The position numbers and the translations under genes were made by a program. 64,000 bases of DNA from Chondrosia reniformis. Its lineage: Eukaryota; Porifera; Demospongiae; Chondrillida; Chondrillidae. The notes under the pieces were generated by a model. It worked only from the letters and a program-made list of their open reading frames with translations, made no database searches and was not told the origin of the DNA. Below, piece after piece: positions 11,735-21,994 of the stretch. How positions within the stretch are numbered: the first letter of the stretch is position 1; each line of letters starts with the position of its first letter. The stretch is from NCBI GenBank assembly GCA_947172415.1, contig OX359193.1:4148501-4212500 (forward strand), given 5' to 3'.

Positions 11735-12298
11735 GGGGCGAGCCTGATCAAGCCCCACACTAGGCACTTGAACGGTACTTTTGTCTATATATATATATGT
11801 ATGTATATTTATATATATGTGCCATACGTCTTACCGTATGTTTCCATTAACTGAAACCAAAATGGCCGCCGCTTGTGAACAGATTGAATATTCGATGCAG
11901 AAAGCGTGAAGATCAGCACCTATTCTTGCTTCAGCCTTAATGCTCCCTCCCACCCCAGCTTGACATCCACAACATCCAGCTGAGCTTGCTCTCCCTATCT
12001 ATCTGCATCTCGCACTCCTCTCCTCTTTTCATTGGCCTTCTCACACCTTTCCATCAGTACCTTGGATCCACACCATGGATGGACCTTTCCCTATTCTCCA
12101 TCCTCTATATACATGCATCCCCACTCCACCCTATGCATGTTTCTGGTAACACTCATCTCGCATCCTTTTCAGCTCCTTCACACACATGCATATGCCACTC
12201 ATGTCTTGTAGCCTCTGCAGCCCCTTCACAGCTCAATCCTGGGTTACCTCACGCTTCTGCTACCTACCTCCTTTCATTTACTTGCTCAGGCTCGCCCC
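11735..12298. mobile_element. MITE-like element with 18-bp terminal inverted repeats
   Basis: The left end GGGGCGAGCCTGATCAAG (11735-11752) is the inverse of the right end (12281-12298) with one mismatch. Inside are a short TA-rich run near 11775-11815 and a pyrimidine-rich right half (11940-12280) with no convincing coding content. A flanking target duplication was not found. Confidence 0.55.
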
Positions 12299-12660
12299 TA
12301 CGATGTAATGCATCTGCCTAGTATGAATAGAAATGGATGAATAAAGAAAGTTACTCTGAAAAGGTATTGATAACGAAGTGGTGTGATAGTCTCAAGGTTT
12401 GATAGGATACTCCATGCACAACTGTCTAGGTAGTTGCCATAATTTAGTAATGATAGATTGGGGGAGCTCTAATTTCCTGGTTACTTGCTGGAGTACATAT
12501 GTACAATGTGGAAGTTGCGTGTGGCATACGTTACAGCAGTTTGGGGGAGACAATTAATTGAATAGTTTTCCGTACGGTAGTTCATATATTATACCTCCAT
12601 AAATGAGGCAGACTTGTAATAAAATGGAGTGGGGTTAGTAGATAGGATGGTTGGATTTGG
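12299..12660. other. non-coding spacer before the minisatellite
   Basis: GT-rich sequence with nothing recognisable. It grades into the 33-bp array near 12660. Confidence 0.35.
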
Positions 12661-12661
12661 T

Positions 12662-14853
12662 GTATTGGGCTCATTAATTTGGGGTGGGGTAACTGGAATG
12701 GGCTAGTTGAGTTGAAATGGGGTAACTGGAATGGGCTAGTTCAGATGGAGTGGGGTAACTGGAGTGGGCAAGTTCAATTAGAATGGAATAATTGGAGTGT
12801 GCTAGTTCAGTTTGAGTGGAGTAATTGGAGTGGGCTAATTCAGTTGGGTTGGAGTTATTGGAATGGGCTAGTTCAGTTGGGATGGGGTAATTAGGATGGG
12901 CTAGTTCAGTTGGGTTGGAGTAATTGGAGTGGGCTAATTCAGTTGGGATGTGGTAACTGGAATGGTCTAGTTTAGTTGGGGTGGAGTAGTTGGAATGGGC
13001 TGAATCCGTTAGGGTGGAGTAATTGGAGTGTGTTGTTCAGCTGGGATGGAGTAATTGGAGTAGGCTAGTTCAGTTTTGGTGGAGTAATGGAAGTAGGCTA
13101 GTTCAGTTGGGGTGGAGTAATTGGAGTAGGCTAGTTCAGTTGGGTCTGAGTAATTGAAATGGGCTACTCCAGTTGGGTTGGAGTTATTGGAATGGGCTAG
13201 TTCAGTTTGGATGGGGTAATTAGAATGGGCTAGTTTAGTTGGGTTGGAGTAATTGGAGTGGGCTAGTTCAGTTTGGATGTGGTAACTGGAATGGTCTAGT
13301 TTAGTTGGGGTGGAGTAGTTGGAATGGGCTGAATCCGTTAGGGTGGAGTAATTGGAGTGTGTTTGTTCAGCTGGGATGGAGTAATTGGAGTAGGCTAGTT
13401 CAGTTTTGGTGGAGTAATGGAAGTAGGCTAGTTCAGTTGGGGTGGAGTAATTGGAGTAGGCTAGTTCAGTTGGGTCTGAGTAATTGAAATGGGCTACTCC
13501 AGTTGGGTTGGAGTTATTGGAATGGGCTAGTTCAGTTTGGATGGGGTAATTAGAATGGGCTAGTTTAGTTGGGTTGGAGTAATTGGAGTGGGCTAGTTCA
13601 GTTTGGATGTGGTAACTGGAATGGTCTAGTTTAGTTGGGGTGGAGTAGTTGGAATGGGCTGAATCCGTTAGGGTGGAGTAATTGGAGTGTGTTTGTTCAG
13701 CTGGGATGGAGTAATTGGAGTAGGCTAGTTCAGTTTTGGTGGAGTAATGGAAGTAGGCTAGTTCAGTTGGGGTGGAGTAATTGGAGTAGGCTAGTTCAGT
13801 TGGGTCTGAGTAATTGAAATGGGCTAATCCAGTTGGGGTGGAGTAATTGGAGTAGGCTAGTTCAGTTGGGTCTGAGTAATTGAAATGGGCTAATCCAGTT
13901 GGGTTGGAGTTATTGGAATGGGCTAGTTCAGTTTGGATGGGGTAATTAGAATGGGCTAGTTTAGTTGGGTTGGAGTAATTGGAGTGGGCTAGTTCAGTTT
14001 GGATGTGGTAACTGGAATGGTCTAGTTTAGTTGGGGTGGAGTAGTTGGAATGGGCTGAATCCGTTAGGGTGGAGTAATTGGAGTGTGTTTGTTCAGCTGG
14101 GATGGAGTAATTGGAGTAGGCTAGTTCAGTTTTGGTGGAGTAATGGAAGTAGGCTAGTTCAGTTGGGGTGGAGTAATTGGAGTAGGCTAGTTCAGTTGGG
14201 TCTGAGTAATTGAAATGGGCTAATCCAGTTGGGTTGGAGTTATTGGAATGGGCTAGTTCAGTTTGGATGGGGTAATTAGAATGGGCTAGTTTAGTTGGGG
14301 TGGAGTAATTGGAATGGGCTGGATCAGTTGGGGTGGAGTAATAGGAGTGTGTTAGTACAGTTGGGATGGGGTAACTGGAATGGTCTAGTTTAGTTGGGGT
14401 TGAGTAGTTGGAATGGGCTGAATCCGTTGGGGTGGAGTAATTGGAGTGTGTTAGTTCAGTTGCGATGGGGTAACTAAAGTGGGCTAGTTCAGCTGGGATG
14501 GAGTAATTGGAGTAGGCTAGTTCAGTTTTGGTGGAGTAATTGGAGTAGGCTAGTTCAGTTGGGTCTGAGTAATTGAAATGGGCTAATCCAGTTGGGTTGG
14601 AGTTATTGGAATGGGCTAGTTCAGTTTGGATGGGGTAATTAGAATGGGCTAGTTTAGTTGGGTTGGAGTAATTGGAGTGGGCTAGTTCAGTTTGGATGTG
14701 GTAACTGGAATGGTCTAGTTTAGTTGGGGTGGAGTAATTGGAATGGGCTGGATCAGTTGGGGTGGAGTAATTGGAGTGTGTTAGTTCAGTTGGGATGGGG
14801 TAACTAAAGTAGGCTAGTTCAGCTGGGATGGAGTAATTGGAGTAGGCTAGTTC
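12662..14853. repeat. 33-bp minisatellite of about 66 units with a higher-order period
   Basis: The unit is about 33 bp, for example GGGGTGGAGTAATTGGAATG plus GGCTAGTTCAGTT. The marker ATGGTCTAG recurs at 12962, 13291, 13621, 14017, 14380 and 14710. Those intervals are 329, 330, 396, 363 and 330 bp, that is 10, 10, 12, 11 and 10 units with one 1-bp deletion. So blocks of ten or more units were themselves duplicated. Because 33 is a multiple of 3, several frames are open on both strands. Confidence 0.92.
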
Positions 14854-14946
14854 AGTTGTAGTATATGTTAATGTGTGTGTGATGGTAAAAGTGATTTCTG
14901 GTAGTTGTGTAATGTCTATTGTAGTCTGGAAAGTAACACAACACAT
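13009..14946 (-). CDS. 645-codon open frame through the minisatellite, possibly spurious
   Basis: The minus-strand frame begins with a non-repetitive segment (about 30 codons from 14946). It then becomes an 11-residue repeat of the form ELAHSNYSTPT with many variants, to a stop at 13009. The stop is caused by a 1-bp deletion near 13029 relative to the other higher-order copies; repeat units continue to about 12662. The sequence would give a Ser/Thr/Asn/Tyr-rich polypeptide with frequent N-Y-S and N-x-S/T sites. I see no signal peptide, splice context or domain. Translation is possible but unproven, since a stop-free 33-bp unit automatically yields long frames. Confidence 0.25.
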   Translation of the reverse strand: MCCVTFQTTIDITQLPEITFTITHTLTYTTTELAYSNYSIPAELAYFSYPIPTELTHSNYSTPTDPAHSNYSTPTKLDHSSYHIQTELAHSNYSNPTKLAHSNYPIQTELAHSNNSNPTGLAHFNYSDPTELAYSNYSTKTELAYSNYSIPAELAHFSYPIATELTHSNYSTPTDSAHSNYSTPTKLDHSSYPIPTVLTHSYYSTPTDPAHSNYSTPTKLAHSNYPIQTELAHSNNSNPTGLAHFNYSDPTELAYSNYSTPTELAYFHYSTKTELAYSNYSIPAEQTHSNYSTLTDSAHSNYSTPTKLDHSSYHIQTELAHSNYSNPTKLAHSNYPIQTELAHSNNSNPTGLAHFNYSDPTELAYSNYSTPTGLAHFNYSDPTELAYSNYSTPTELAYFHYSTKTELAYSNYSIPAEQTHSNYSTLTDSAHSNYSTPTKLDHSSYHIQTELAHSNYSNPTKLAHSNYPIQTELAHSNNSNPTGVAHFNYSDPTELAYSNYSTPTELAYFHYSTKTELAYSNYSIPAEQTHSNYSTLTDSAHSNYSTPTKLDHSSYHIQTELAHSNYSNPTKLAHSNYPIQTELAHSNNSNPTGVAHFNYSDPTELAYSNYSTPTELAYFHYSTKTELAYSNYSIPAEQHTPITPP

Positions 14947-15309
14947 TTCTAGGCGTAAAATGAGGTCATCTTAGCACTATTTAGATTTTGTGCTAGACCC
15001 TACTTTCTTCCTTTGTGCAAGTATTGCTGGTGGGCAGGAAGTAGGGAATAGCTAGCCGGAGTACATTACACCATGCTTACAATTGGTCCAATATTAAATA
15101 CTTGCTCAGTTGGTTATCAAACCACATATGAGGACTCCCTACACAAATTAAAATATTCCACACTGATAAACAAACCATGATCACGCAGCCTTACCAAAAC
15201 ATGGCAACAGGAACAACAAAGGGAATTAATTGCTATGAAAAATTGCTGAGGTAGTTAGTTTAATTTTTTATATTTTATTATTTTATTTTTGCATAACTGT
15301 AACAGAAAG
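14870..15309. other. non-coding, nothing recognised
   Basis: Ordinary AT-rich sequence between the minisatellite and the promoter-like duplicate. No motif was recognised. Confidence 0.4.
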
Positions 15310-15713
15310 GTATATGCGGAATTGTGTAATGGTAGAGAAGACGTGCAATGATACTTAGGTTTGCGTCATCTGACGAACAGTCGGGAGAATGGGGGCGTGG
15401 TTGGTGGTCGGAAGGTAGTCGAAGAATATAGCGACTAAGGCGGTGATTGTGCAATGAAAGGGTCTGATTGCATCAGACTAATAGACACAACTTATTTTCT
15501 TGGGTTGGCTGGTAGAAAGTAGGGTCTGAACGGATTTTAATGATTTCTGCGGGTGTGTAAATTTGTAGTGATCTGGCTAAGCAGAGAAGATGTGGTCGCA
15601 TCAGGGAATGTATATACACTTGGCCAGACGCGTCAGTAGCAGTGCGGTACAAGAGGAGAGGAGACACAAGAGCGACGTGGCTGAATCTCAATTGTTAGCT
15701 AGATTAAATAGTG
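15310..15713 (+). promoter_or_regulatory. putative promoter and 5' UTR of the gene starting at 15714
   Basis: This segment precedes an ATG-plus-donor exon and is conserved in order with 4738-5317. Conservation of blocks such as GCGTCATCTGACGAA and ACAAGAGGAGAGG between the duplicates suggests the copied unit included upstream sequence. A start site cannot be placed from sequence alone. Confidence 0.35.
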
Positions 15714-15794
15714 ATGGATGTGGAGGGAAGAAGAATCAGCGATTGTTTGGAGTCTTTGGATGAAAGATTTCTAGATGGACTGATAACCGTACAG
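15714..15794 (+). CDS. first coding exon of an unrecognised gene
   Basis: ATG at 15714 opens a 27-codon exon (MDVEGRRISDCLESLDERFL, then DGLITVQ) that ends exactly at CAG|GTGAGT, a consensus splice donor. I do not recognise the protein. The next AG acceptor candidate is TTGTTGCAG at 15907-15915, but the exon it would open stops within 16 codons and lies inside a perfect hairpin. The true second exon is therefore uncertain or lost. The exon is acidic and lacks a signal peptide. A decayed paralogue lies near 5.3 kb. The alternative reading is a relic of a dispersed repeat that captured a gene start. Confidence 0.45.
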
Positions 15795-15904
15795 GTGAGT
15801 GCTGTTCTCTGTGAGACTGGCTTGTTTGTTTGTCAGACAAGTTTTTCAGATTTGTTTAGTATATATAGTGTCACTCAAGGTGTTGTTGTCTCACATTTTC
15901 AAAA

Positions 15905-15949
15905 ATTTGTTGCAGATAACACTACTTTGTAGTGTTATCTGCAACAAAT
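15905..15949. repeat. perfect 21-bp inverted repeat with a 3-bp loop
   Basis: Arm 15905-15925 (ATTTGTTGCAGATAACACTA plus C) is exactly complementary to 15929-15949, with TTT between. The left arm includes a possible splice acceptor (TTGTTGCAG). Confidence 0.85.
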
Positions 15950-17105
15950 ATTACCTCTTCTAGTGAAGAAGGTAAGCACGGCTATTTTTTCTAAGTTCCT
16001 TTGGGTAAAAACTATCTACGGAATCAAATTTGGTCAGGAAGAGCCCTGGTTATCCTTTTGTAACGGTATTTCTTTATGTAGTCTTTTCAAAGCCCTAGAA
16101 CATTGGAGAAGCGTAGTAGCCTCAAACAAATTGTTTACCAAACCGTTAAGTGATGCGTGGCAAGCAGAATAAGGCACACAAATAAACCACCGTCTTTAGT
16201 CTTTGTATCACCAACATTTCGGCTACAGCAGTGTTATGTAGCTCTGTAAATCACACTACAAAACGCCCATGCTATCTTTGACGCAAAAATGCAGCAGTCG
16301 CTATTGAAGATACCTAATTATCTGACGAAAATATAAGTGACTCGCGAATAAAGGGTTAAAAAACAGGTGGACATTGGATTAAAATCATGCTAGATGCGAT
16401 CAAATAAACCTTCAGTTGGTCATTGTGTCCGAACACGTTCTATATTGTGAGGAAGGACGGTACGAGCTAAAAGAAATGCCTACTCGATCGAGGTTTTTGA
16501 GTGAGGCACTCGGCAAGAAGAGTGCTAACGAGTGCTAGTCATTCATACCACTTGTCGTTTCACTCAATTGGTGATTTACAAGGTCGAGATTTTGCCGAGA
16601 CTATTGAGGTTTTAACTAGTCTTGGTGATCGAGTGAGCGTTGCTTTTAGCGCGTATTGTGGCTATAAAGTAATTTTTGGTCCAGATCAAAGTGTCATTTT
16701 GCCCAGCTTTCCATTTTCACCCATTAAGTAACAATAAAATAACCTTTCCTTCTAACCAAAATTGATTTTAGTCCGACCTTTTAATACCACAACTTTTAAT
16801 GACATTTGCATTAATAGGGCAATGTGTTAATAGACTTAAGAATATAACTTTGTCTAGCAAATATACCAACAAAGTTTAACAACTCTTCCTGTTAATAGAG
16901 AGAGCTATACAAAAAGGGCTGACAATAGGTGGATGAGATTTGAAGTCAGTAAAATATTAGGTAGAAAACTTGGTTGGAGTCTTATTATAACAGCTGTTTT
17001 AAGCACAAATAAACTAGATGATAGGCGGACAATAATGTCCAACCAAAAAAGCAAATGTCCAATCAAAAATTGATTTGCTTGGACAAATGTCCATTATAAA
17101 TTATT
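15950..17105. other. largely unrecognised; possible Penelope remnant near 16.2 kb
   Basis: A short open frame (plus, 16501-16731) has no motif I know. Near 16190-16260 the minus strand reads GCCGAAATGTTGGTGATAC, resembling the 3' region of Penelope-like elements, but the match is short. Around 17035-17095 a 'CAAATGTCCA' motif recurs in both orientations. Confidence 0.3.
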
Positions 17106-17327
17106 TGACCCAATACCTGTTTGTTATTCCTAGAAATATCCACAAATTGCACAATCACAACAATTCTTAAGGTATAGGTCAATGCAGCTTATTATAAATT
17201 CTATCGGCCCAGCTATGCCAAAAGTGAGTCTACTATATGACCGAATACCTGTTTGTTAGTGCTACAATATTGCCACAATTGCACAATCAGAACAATACTT
17301 AAGGTATAGGTCAACACAGCTCATTAT
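17106..17327 (+). repeat. two direct copies of about 90 bp, period 132
   Basis: 17106-17195 and 17238-17327 both run from TGACC(C/G)AATACCTGTTTG through GCACAATCA and TTAAGGTATAGGTCAA to a GC(A)GCT/AGCT block. There are a few substitutions. This is a simple local duplication in non-coding sequence. Confidence 0.7.
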
Positions 17328-17869
17328 CACTACACCAGGTCATAACCCAGGCATTTATATACATAATAGATTGTTAATGTGGAAAGACCAAACTCACCCA
17401 GAAACACCTGTGTGTTCTGCCTATTCAAAGCTGGAGATTCCTGTTCAAACTTACGTCTAGCATTGCTGCAGTATAGAGAGGAAATTAATTTCCTTCAATC
17501 AACAGTGTAGAACTAAGTCAGGTAACTTAGTTATTTTGATGGATTAAATGAGAAATCTAATACACCATTTTCCTACATGCTATGCCTATAGTTAAAAAGC
17601 CTATTGGACAGAGCTTTGGATGAGGATGTGTACATGTTTTTTCTCTTCTTTATCTTAATCCTCTGTGAATCCTTGGCACATATATTAATCCTATAGTGAG
17701 AAGAAAATATGGGTCTTCCAATTTGGAGATTATGAATACTACTGCAGAATGTATAGATTGTCAGGTGCAAATGGTACAGATTGAATAACATGTCCGCCTC
17801 AATATTAAACTTTTGTTTGCTTATTTATCCAGGCAGACATTATTGCCTCTAGTGCCATATTAATAATAA

Positions 17870-19388
17870 AGATATGCAGAGACTAAGAGAAAAAAGAGGG
17901 CTCTCTGAGCCACAAAGTCTGCAAACACTGGGGAGAGACTTGGAGAAATTTAGAGCAGCAGGATCCATCTGTTCAAAGGCAAAACATTTCAATAATGTGA
18001 TTGGTGAAGCAATATTTGACATTCCAATAGACCAAATGAGGCATATTTAATTTAGTAAGTTACAACTTAAATTGTACAACCTTGTTTGGCAATTACACAT
18101 TTATACTGATTATTACAGGTGGCAATTCCAGCACTGCACATCAGTTTAGGCATTTTTAACAAGATTTTCAAATTGTTTAAAGATTCTATCATTCACTGGA
18201 CATTAAACTAGCTGAAGTACACCATCAGTTTGAAGGAATACTGTGCTACCAAACAAAAGACAAAGGAATATCAAGAGCAGCTCAATTTTTACAATGAAAG
18301 TGCCATAACATATGAAGAGATAGCAATGTGGATAGCCATGGATGAAGATAACGAAGCTCATGATCAGGCAGAAACTTTAATGAAAGAATCAGTAGACTAT
18401 CACAATCAGGCTGAAAAACTACTGAGACTGCATTATATGTTGTTAAACACCCTTACATAGCCCTAGCCGTAGCACATATAACTGGAATTGCATACACAAA
18501 CCCGTATGCTTGTATATACTTCTTTTTGCTAATTTAAAAAAGTTAATGTGAGTGGTGTTAAAGTTACTACAACAGCTATTGAAGAGTTCTAATGAAGAAG
18601 TATTATTTTTATGCTAGTTCTTAAAAATGGATATCTTCTTCTAAATAGAAACAACAGATTGAAAAATTAAAAAAACACATTGGAGCAATACAGTGGGCCA
18701 TTTATGCAAACTGTGAACAAAACATTATCACAGATTGGAGTACAGAAGTAGGCCTACTTCAGTGGAATATTTGTCGGAAATCATATCCACAAATGCTTCA
18801 AGGTATGCATGCATACTTCTCTCAAAGTTAAACACACTCATATTTGAATACTTTTATACCACAGTAAGTCTTTTTATCTGTGTATAGCTACAGTTTGAAT
18901 ATTGAATGACTCTTTGTCTTTTACATACAGCCAGGAAACATTGAACTACTCTGTAATAGTAAACAATTTCCAGGCTAAGTTCAAATTTGCTTTAGACTAT
19001 ACATGAAATTACCAGTTTATTTGTAATCATCCAATGCAAACAGAATATTTTACAGTGCAGTTTGCATTTTTATACTCTCTTATATATTCAACATTTGGCA
19101 TTTTTATGTAGGTGCATCATTAAACAGGCTTTAAAATACTACCGCAGTAACTTCCCTAAAGAATCAATAACTCCAAAAATGTATTTTTGAGAAAATCACA
19201 TGGCTTCTATGATGAAACAGTGGAATGTGTGCCCTGGTCTGCTTGGTGAACAAGGAGCAGAATCTATTCACAGTATAGTTAATAATTTGGAAAGGATCTA
19301 TGCCAACATTCGCAACATTGTAGAGAAACCTAAGGCTCTATTGAAAGAACATTCCCTTCAAACCTGTCCACAGACTAATAAATAAGCC
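17870..19388 (+). pseudogene. multi-exon transposase-like pseudogene, LGEQGAESIH family
   Basis: Several plus-strand pieces belong together. About 17878-18047 reads RLREKRGLSEPQSLQ. After an AG acceptor near 18119 comes VAIPALHISLGIFNKIFKLF, followed by a charged helical segment (18230-18460). Another exon lies at 18650-18800, and the last at 19100-19385 contains GLLGEQGAESIHSIVNNLER and ends at a stop. I recall similar proteins, with a 'P..LH..LG.F' block and a C-terminal 'GEQG.ESIH' block, as repeated families in sponge and cnidarian genomes. I cannot name the superfamily. Stops inside the second exon and before the last block mark it as decayed. Gaps between pieces look like introns with GT/AG edges. 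Confidence 0.45.
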
Positions 19389-19432
19389 TAATGCAGAAAG
19401 ACAATATAGAAAATAAAAGAGCACACAATGTA

Positions 19433-21558
19433 CTAACTCAGTAATATATGTATATGTATATGTACAGTAGGGTGCAAAAATGTTTCTGTTTCACCTACAT
19501 ATGTACAATGGCCGTTCAAAGAATGACCGTTTTTCAAAAGAGAGCACCAGGATGTTTGCATAACAGTATGTAAAGTACCGATCACTAGGCTAGCCATAAA
19601 TAACAAAAGTGTAGATTCTGATTCTAGAGTAGCAATCAGGTTATATTTAGTGCAAAGAGCTAAGAAGGGTTTTATGCCCAATTGGTAACTCTTATGGGTG
19701 GATTTTGCGAGGCCTCTTTGCAAATACTCAAAAGCAGAGTCCTCCACCTCTCGGACAGCCAATCTGAATCCTGCACTATCACCAGCTGCCACAGATTTTC
19801 TGATATTGGCAGTTTGTCTGCTGAGGGAACCTGTGTAACAAATAAATCTACCTTACCACTAGATACAATATCAGCAGGACCATTCAAAATACCATGTACA
19901 TGCTCAATAGCAAGAGTAAACCAGAAAAAGGCTGTCAAATATTAGGCATCTTAATAGCTGCATCACTCTACCAGAAGGCTCTTTTGCAGATCCCTTACGC
20001 ACAGCACAAACCACAGCCATATTATCACATTTATAAAGTACATGTTGACCACTCCATGCACTACCCCATAAGGCAGCTGCAAAAACAATAGGAACCAGCC
20101 CCTTTACCAAAATATTGACATCAGACCAAGCTGAATCCCAGCGGCCCTAAATCCATCGAGTAGACGAAACTGCCCCACAGCCCCAAGAGCCTGCAGGATC
20201 AGTTGTGAAAAATATAGTGGTTGGGATGGAATGAGTGAGGTGTAGGAAAAAACACCATTCCAAGTCTCACCCACCATGTAAGATAAGACTTAAACGACAA
20301 ATTCACACAAATAAAATGGTGCTTCCTTTTTGCAATGGACAATAAATCAAACATCCTGCATAAAAAAACTACGCCCTTGAGGAATTACTAAACAAGCAAA
20401 ATTTAGCAAACCCAAAAACGGCTCAAGTTCTCTCTTTGTACATGATTTTTTAACAGACCATCTTACCAACTGAAACTTTAGTTTAGCTAATTTGTCCCTT
20501 GGGAGACGGGCACCTTGCTGGACTGAATCCAATTATATACCCATAAAGGTCAACTTTATTATTGGGCCTTCTGATTTTTCAGCTGCCAATGGAATACCCA
20601 ATTCTTCACAAGTCTGCAACAAGTTAGACAAATAATTTGAACAATCAGCAGAAAAACTCATAACAATAACGTAAGAGCCATGAATACACAAATCACACCA
20701 TATATAATATGTTCAGCATATGGGAAACTAGCAAATACACCCTTATGACCATAATAGTATGTACGTATAAGATACACCGTCTCCATCGAGTGAGATACAG
20801 TAATAATTAACTAAAGTTATTCTTCACATATGAACCAGGACCAGTGACCTCCTTATTTCCCGGAGCATCACCAGTGCAGTGAGTAGAATAGGGGCGAAAG
20901 ACACCCTTCCTATTGCATTTAACAGCCTGGTGATCCCGACCACACTTGCTGCAGACATGGTCAATGCGGCAGGTTGCGTTAGAACAAAACTTGCCACTGT
21001 TCCATTTGTCACAACTTCTGCCCATCCTATGGATTTTCAGCTGCAAGCCCATTGCAGACAATCCTGGTCCAAAGTGGACCACTTTACCTCACCCCTTGAG
21101 GCCACAGCAGTTGATCCGAATTGCATATCGTATTCAAACAATTGACCATATGAACCTGAATCGTGAGCCAAACAGGTAATCACCCCTAAGTATTGGAATG
21201 GTTTCAAACCTTTAGAGGGATCAGCGGCAACAATTGTAGCAGCAAACAACACATATGACAAAACCCAATCAGAAAATTTCTCCAAAGGAATAGTTTTCTT
21301 TCATTTATCTTTCCAATCCTTGAACTGATTCATGATGTTCTCGGGGAGCAAATCCTGAAAATCAACCCAGTCCCCATTACGGATCTTCTCTACCAATTGA
21401 CCTGGGATAGCCGGTAAGCCCCCACCAGGAACAAAACCAGGTTTCTTCACCTTAGCCTTTCTCTCCTTAGACTCATTTGAAATTTCCACTGGCAAATCCT
21501 TAGCAGGGGTACTAGTTCCCTCTATAATTCCCCTTTCAACTTCCGGGGACACACCCAA
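19433..21558 (-). pseudogene. DIRS-like retrotransposon: gag, RT, RNase H, partial tyrosine recombinase
   Basis: Read leftward the order is: gag-like N part (21558-21037, with GLPAIPGQLVEKIRNGDWVD), a Cys/His zinc-knuckle stretch (CDKWNSGKFCSNATCRIDHV then CSKCGRDH, about 21010-20930), and an RT remnant (CEELGIPLAAEKSEGPI near 20600, LDSVQQGARLPRDKL at 20530). An RNase H-like part (WGSAWSGQHVLYKCDNMAVV near 20050) follows. Last comes the start of a tyrosine recombinase (RGLAKSTHKSYQLGIKPFLA near 19720). This gag-RT-RH-YR order is that of DIRS elements, which integrate with a tyrosine recombinase and make no target duplication. The catalytic half of the recombinase is missing and the RT is full of stops. 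I did not find the inverted or split direct terminal repeats expected of an intact element. Confidence 0.72.
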
Positions 21559-21994
21559 TAAGGTCGCAGCCTCTGTAGCGATGACAAAAATAAATAAATA
21601 AAAAATGAGGACAACTGACCAAAAGACTGTAAAAACCTGACATTTGTAAAAACTCAGTTAATATACCTCCATACCGAGTCATTAACCTCTAAAAACTTCC
21701 TAATTAAGAAAAAAATCAATATAATTGTAGGACAAAAGTCAGAAATTTACGTACATGATTTTCTAGTATCCATGCACCTACCACTATAAACATTTCAAAT
21801 GATAGTTATAATCAAATGGAAATAATTACAAATTTTAAATCCCATCCACTAGGATAATTATCCTTTTATTCTAAAAGGATGGTTTTCACTGAACAGAATA
21901 ACCCTATCATGCTAAGGTATCTAGTAACGAAAAACCACCATATGTAACAATAATCCTCAGTAAGTATCACATCAGCTCAAAGCTATCAATTCAA
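21559..21994. other. non-coding spacer between two oppositely oriented retroelements
   Basis: AT-rich sequence separating the DIRS-like 5' end (minus) from the reverse transcriptase frame (plus). It may contain 5' regions of either element; nothing specific was recognised. Confidence 0.35.

Noticed and set aside
13305-14213. Plus-strand frames of a Trp-rich W-S-N-W-S repeat
   Set aside because: They are the opposite-strand reading of the same stop-free 33-bp units, recurring at the higher-order period; no independent evidence for translation.
12662-14853. Regular short repeats that could suggest a CRISPR array
   Set aside because: Units are contiguous 33-bp tandem copies without unique spacers, and the context is a eukaryotic transposon-rich genome.
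15916-15963. Second exon of the gene starting at 15714
   Set aside because: The frame after the TTGCAG acceptor ends within 16 codons and lies wholly in the perfect hairpin, so it is not convincing coding sequence.
19682-20091. Plus-strand frames over the DIRS-like region
   Set aside because: They are antisense shadows of the RNase H and recombinase parts on the minus strand.
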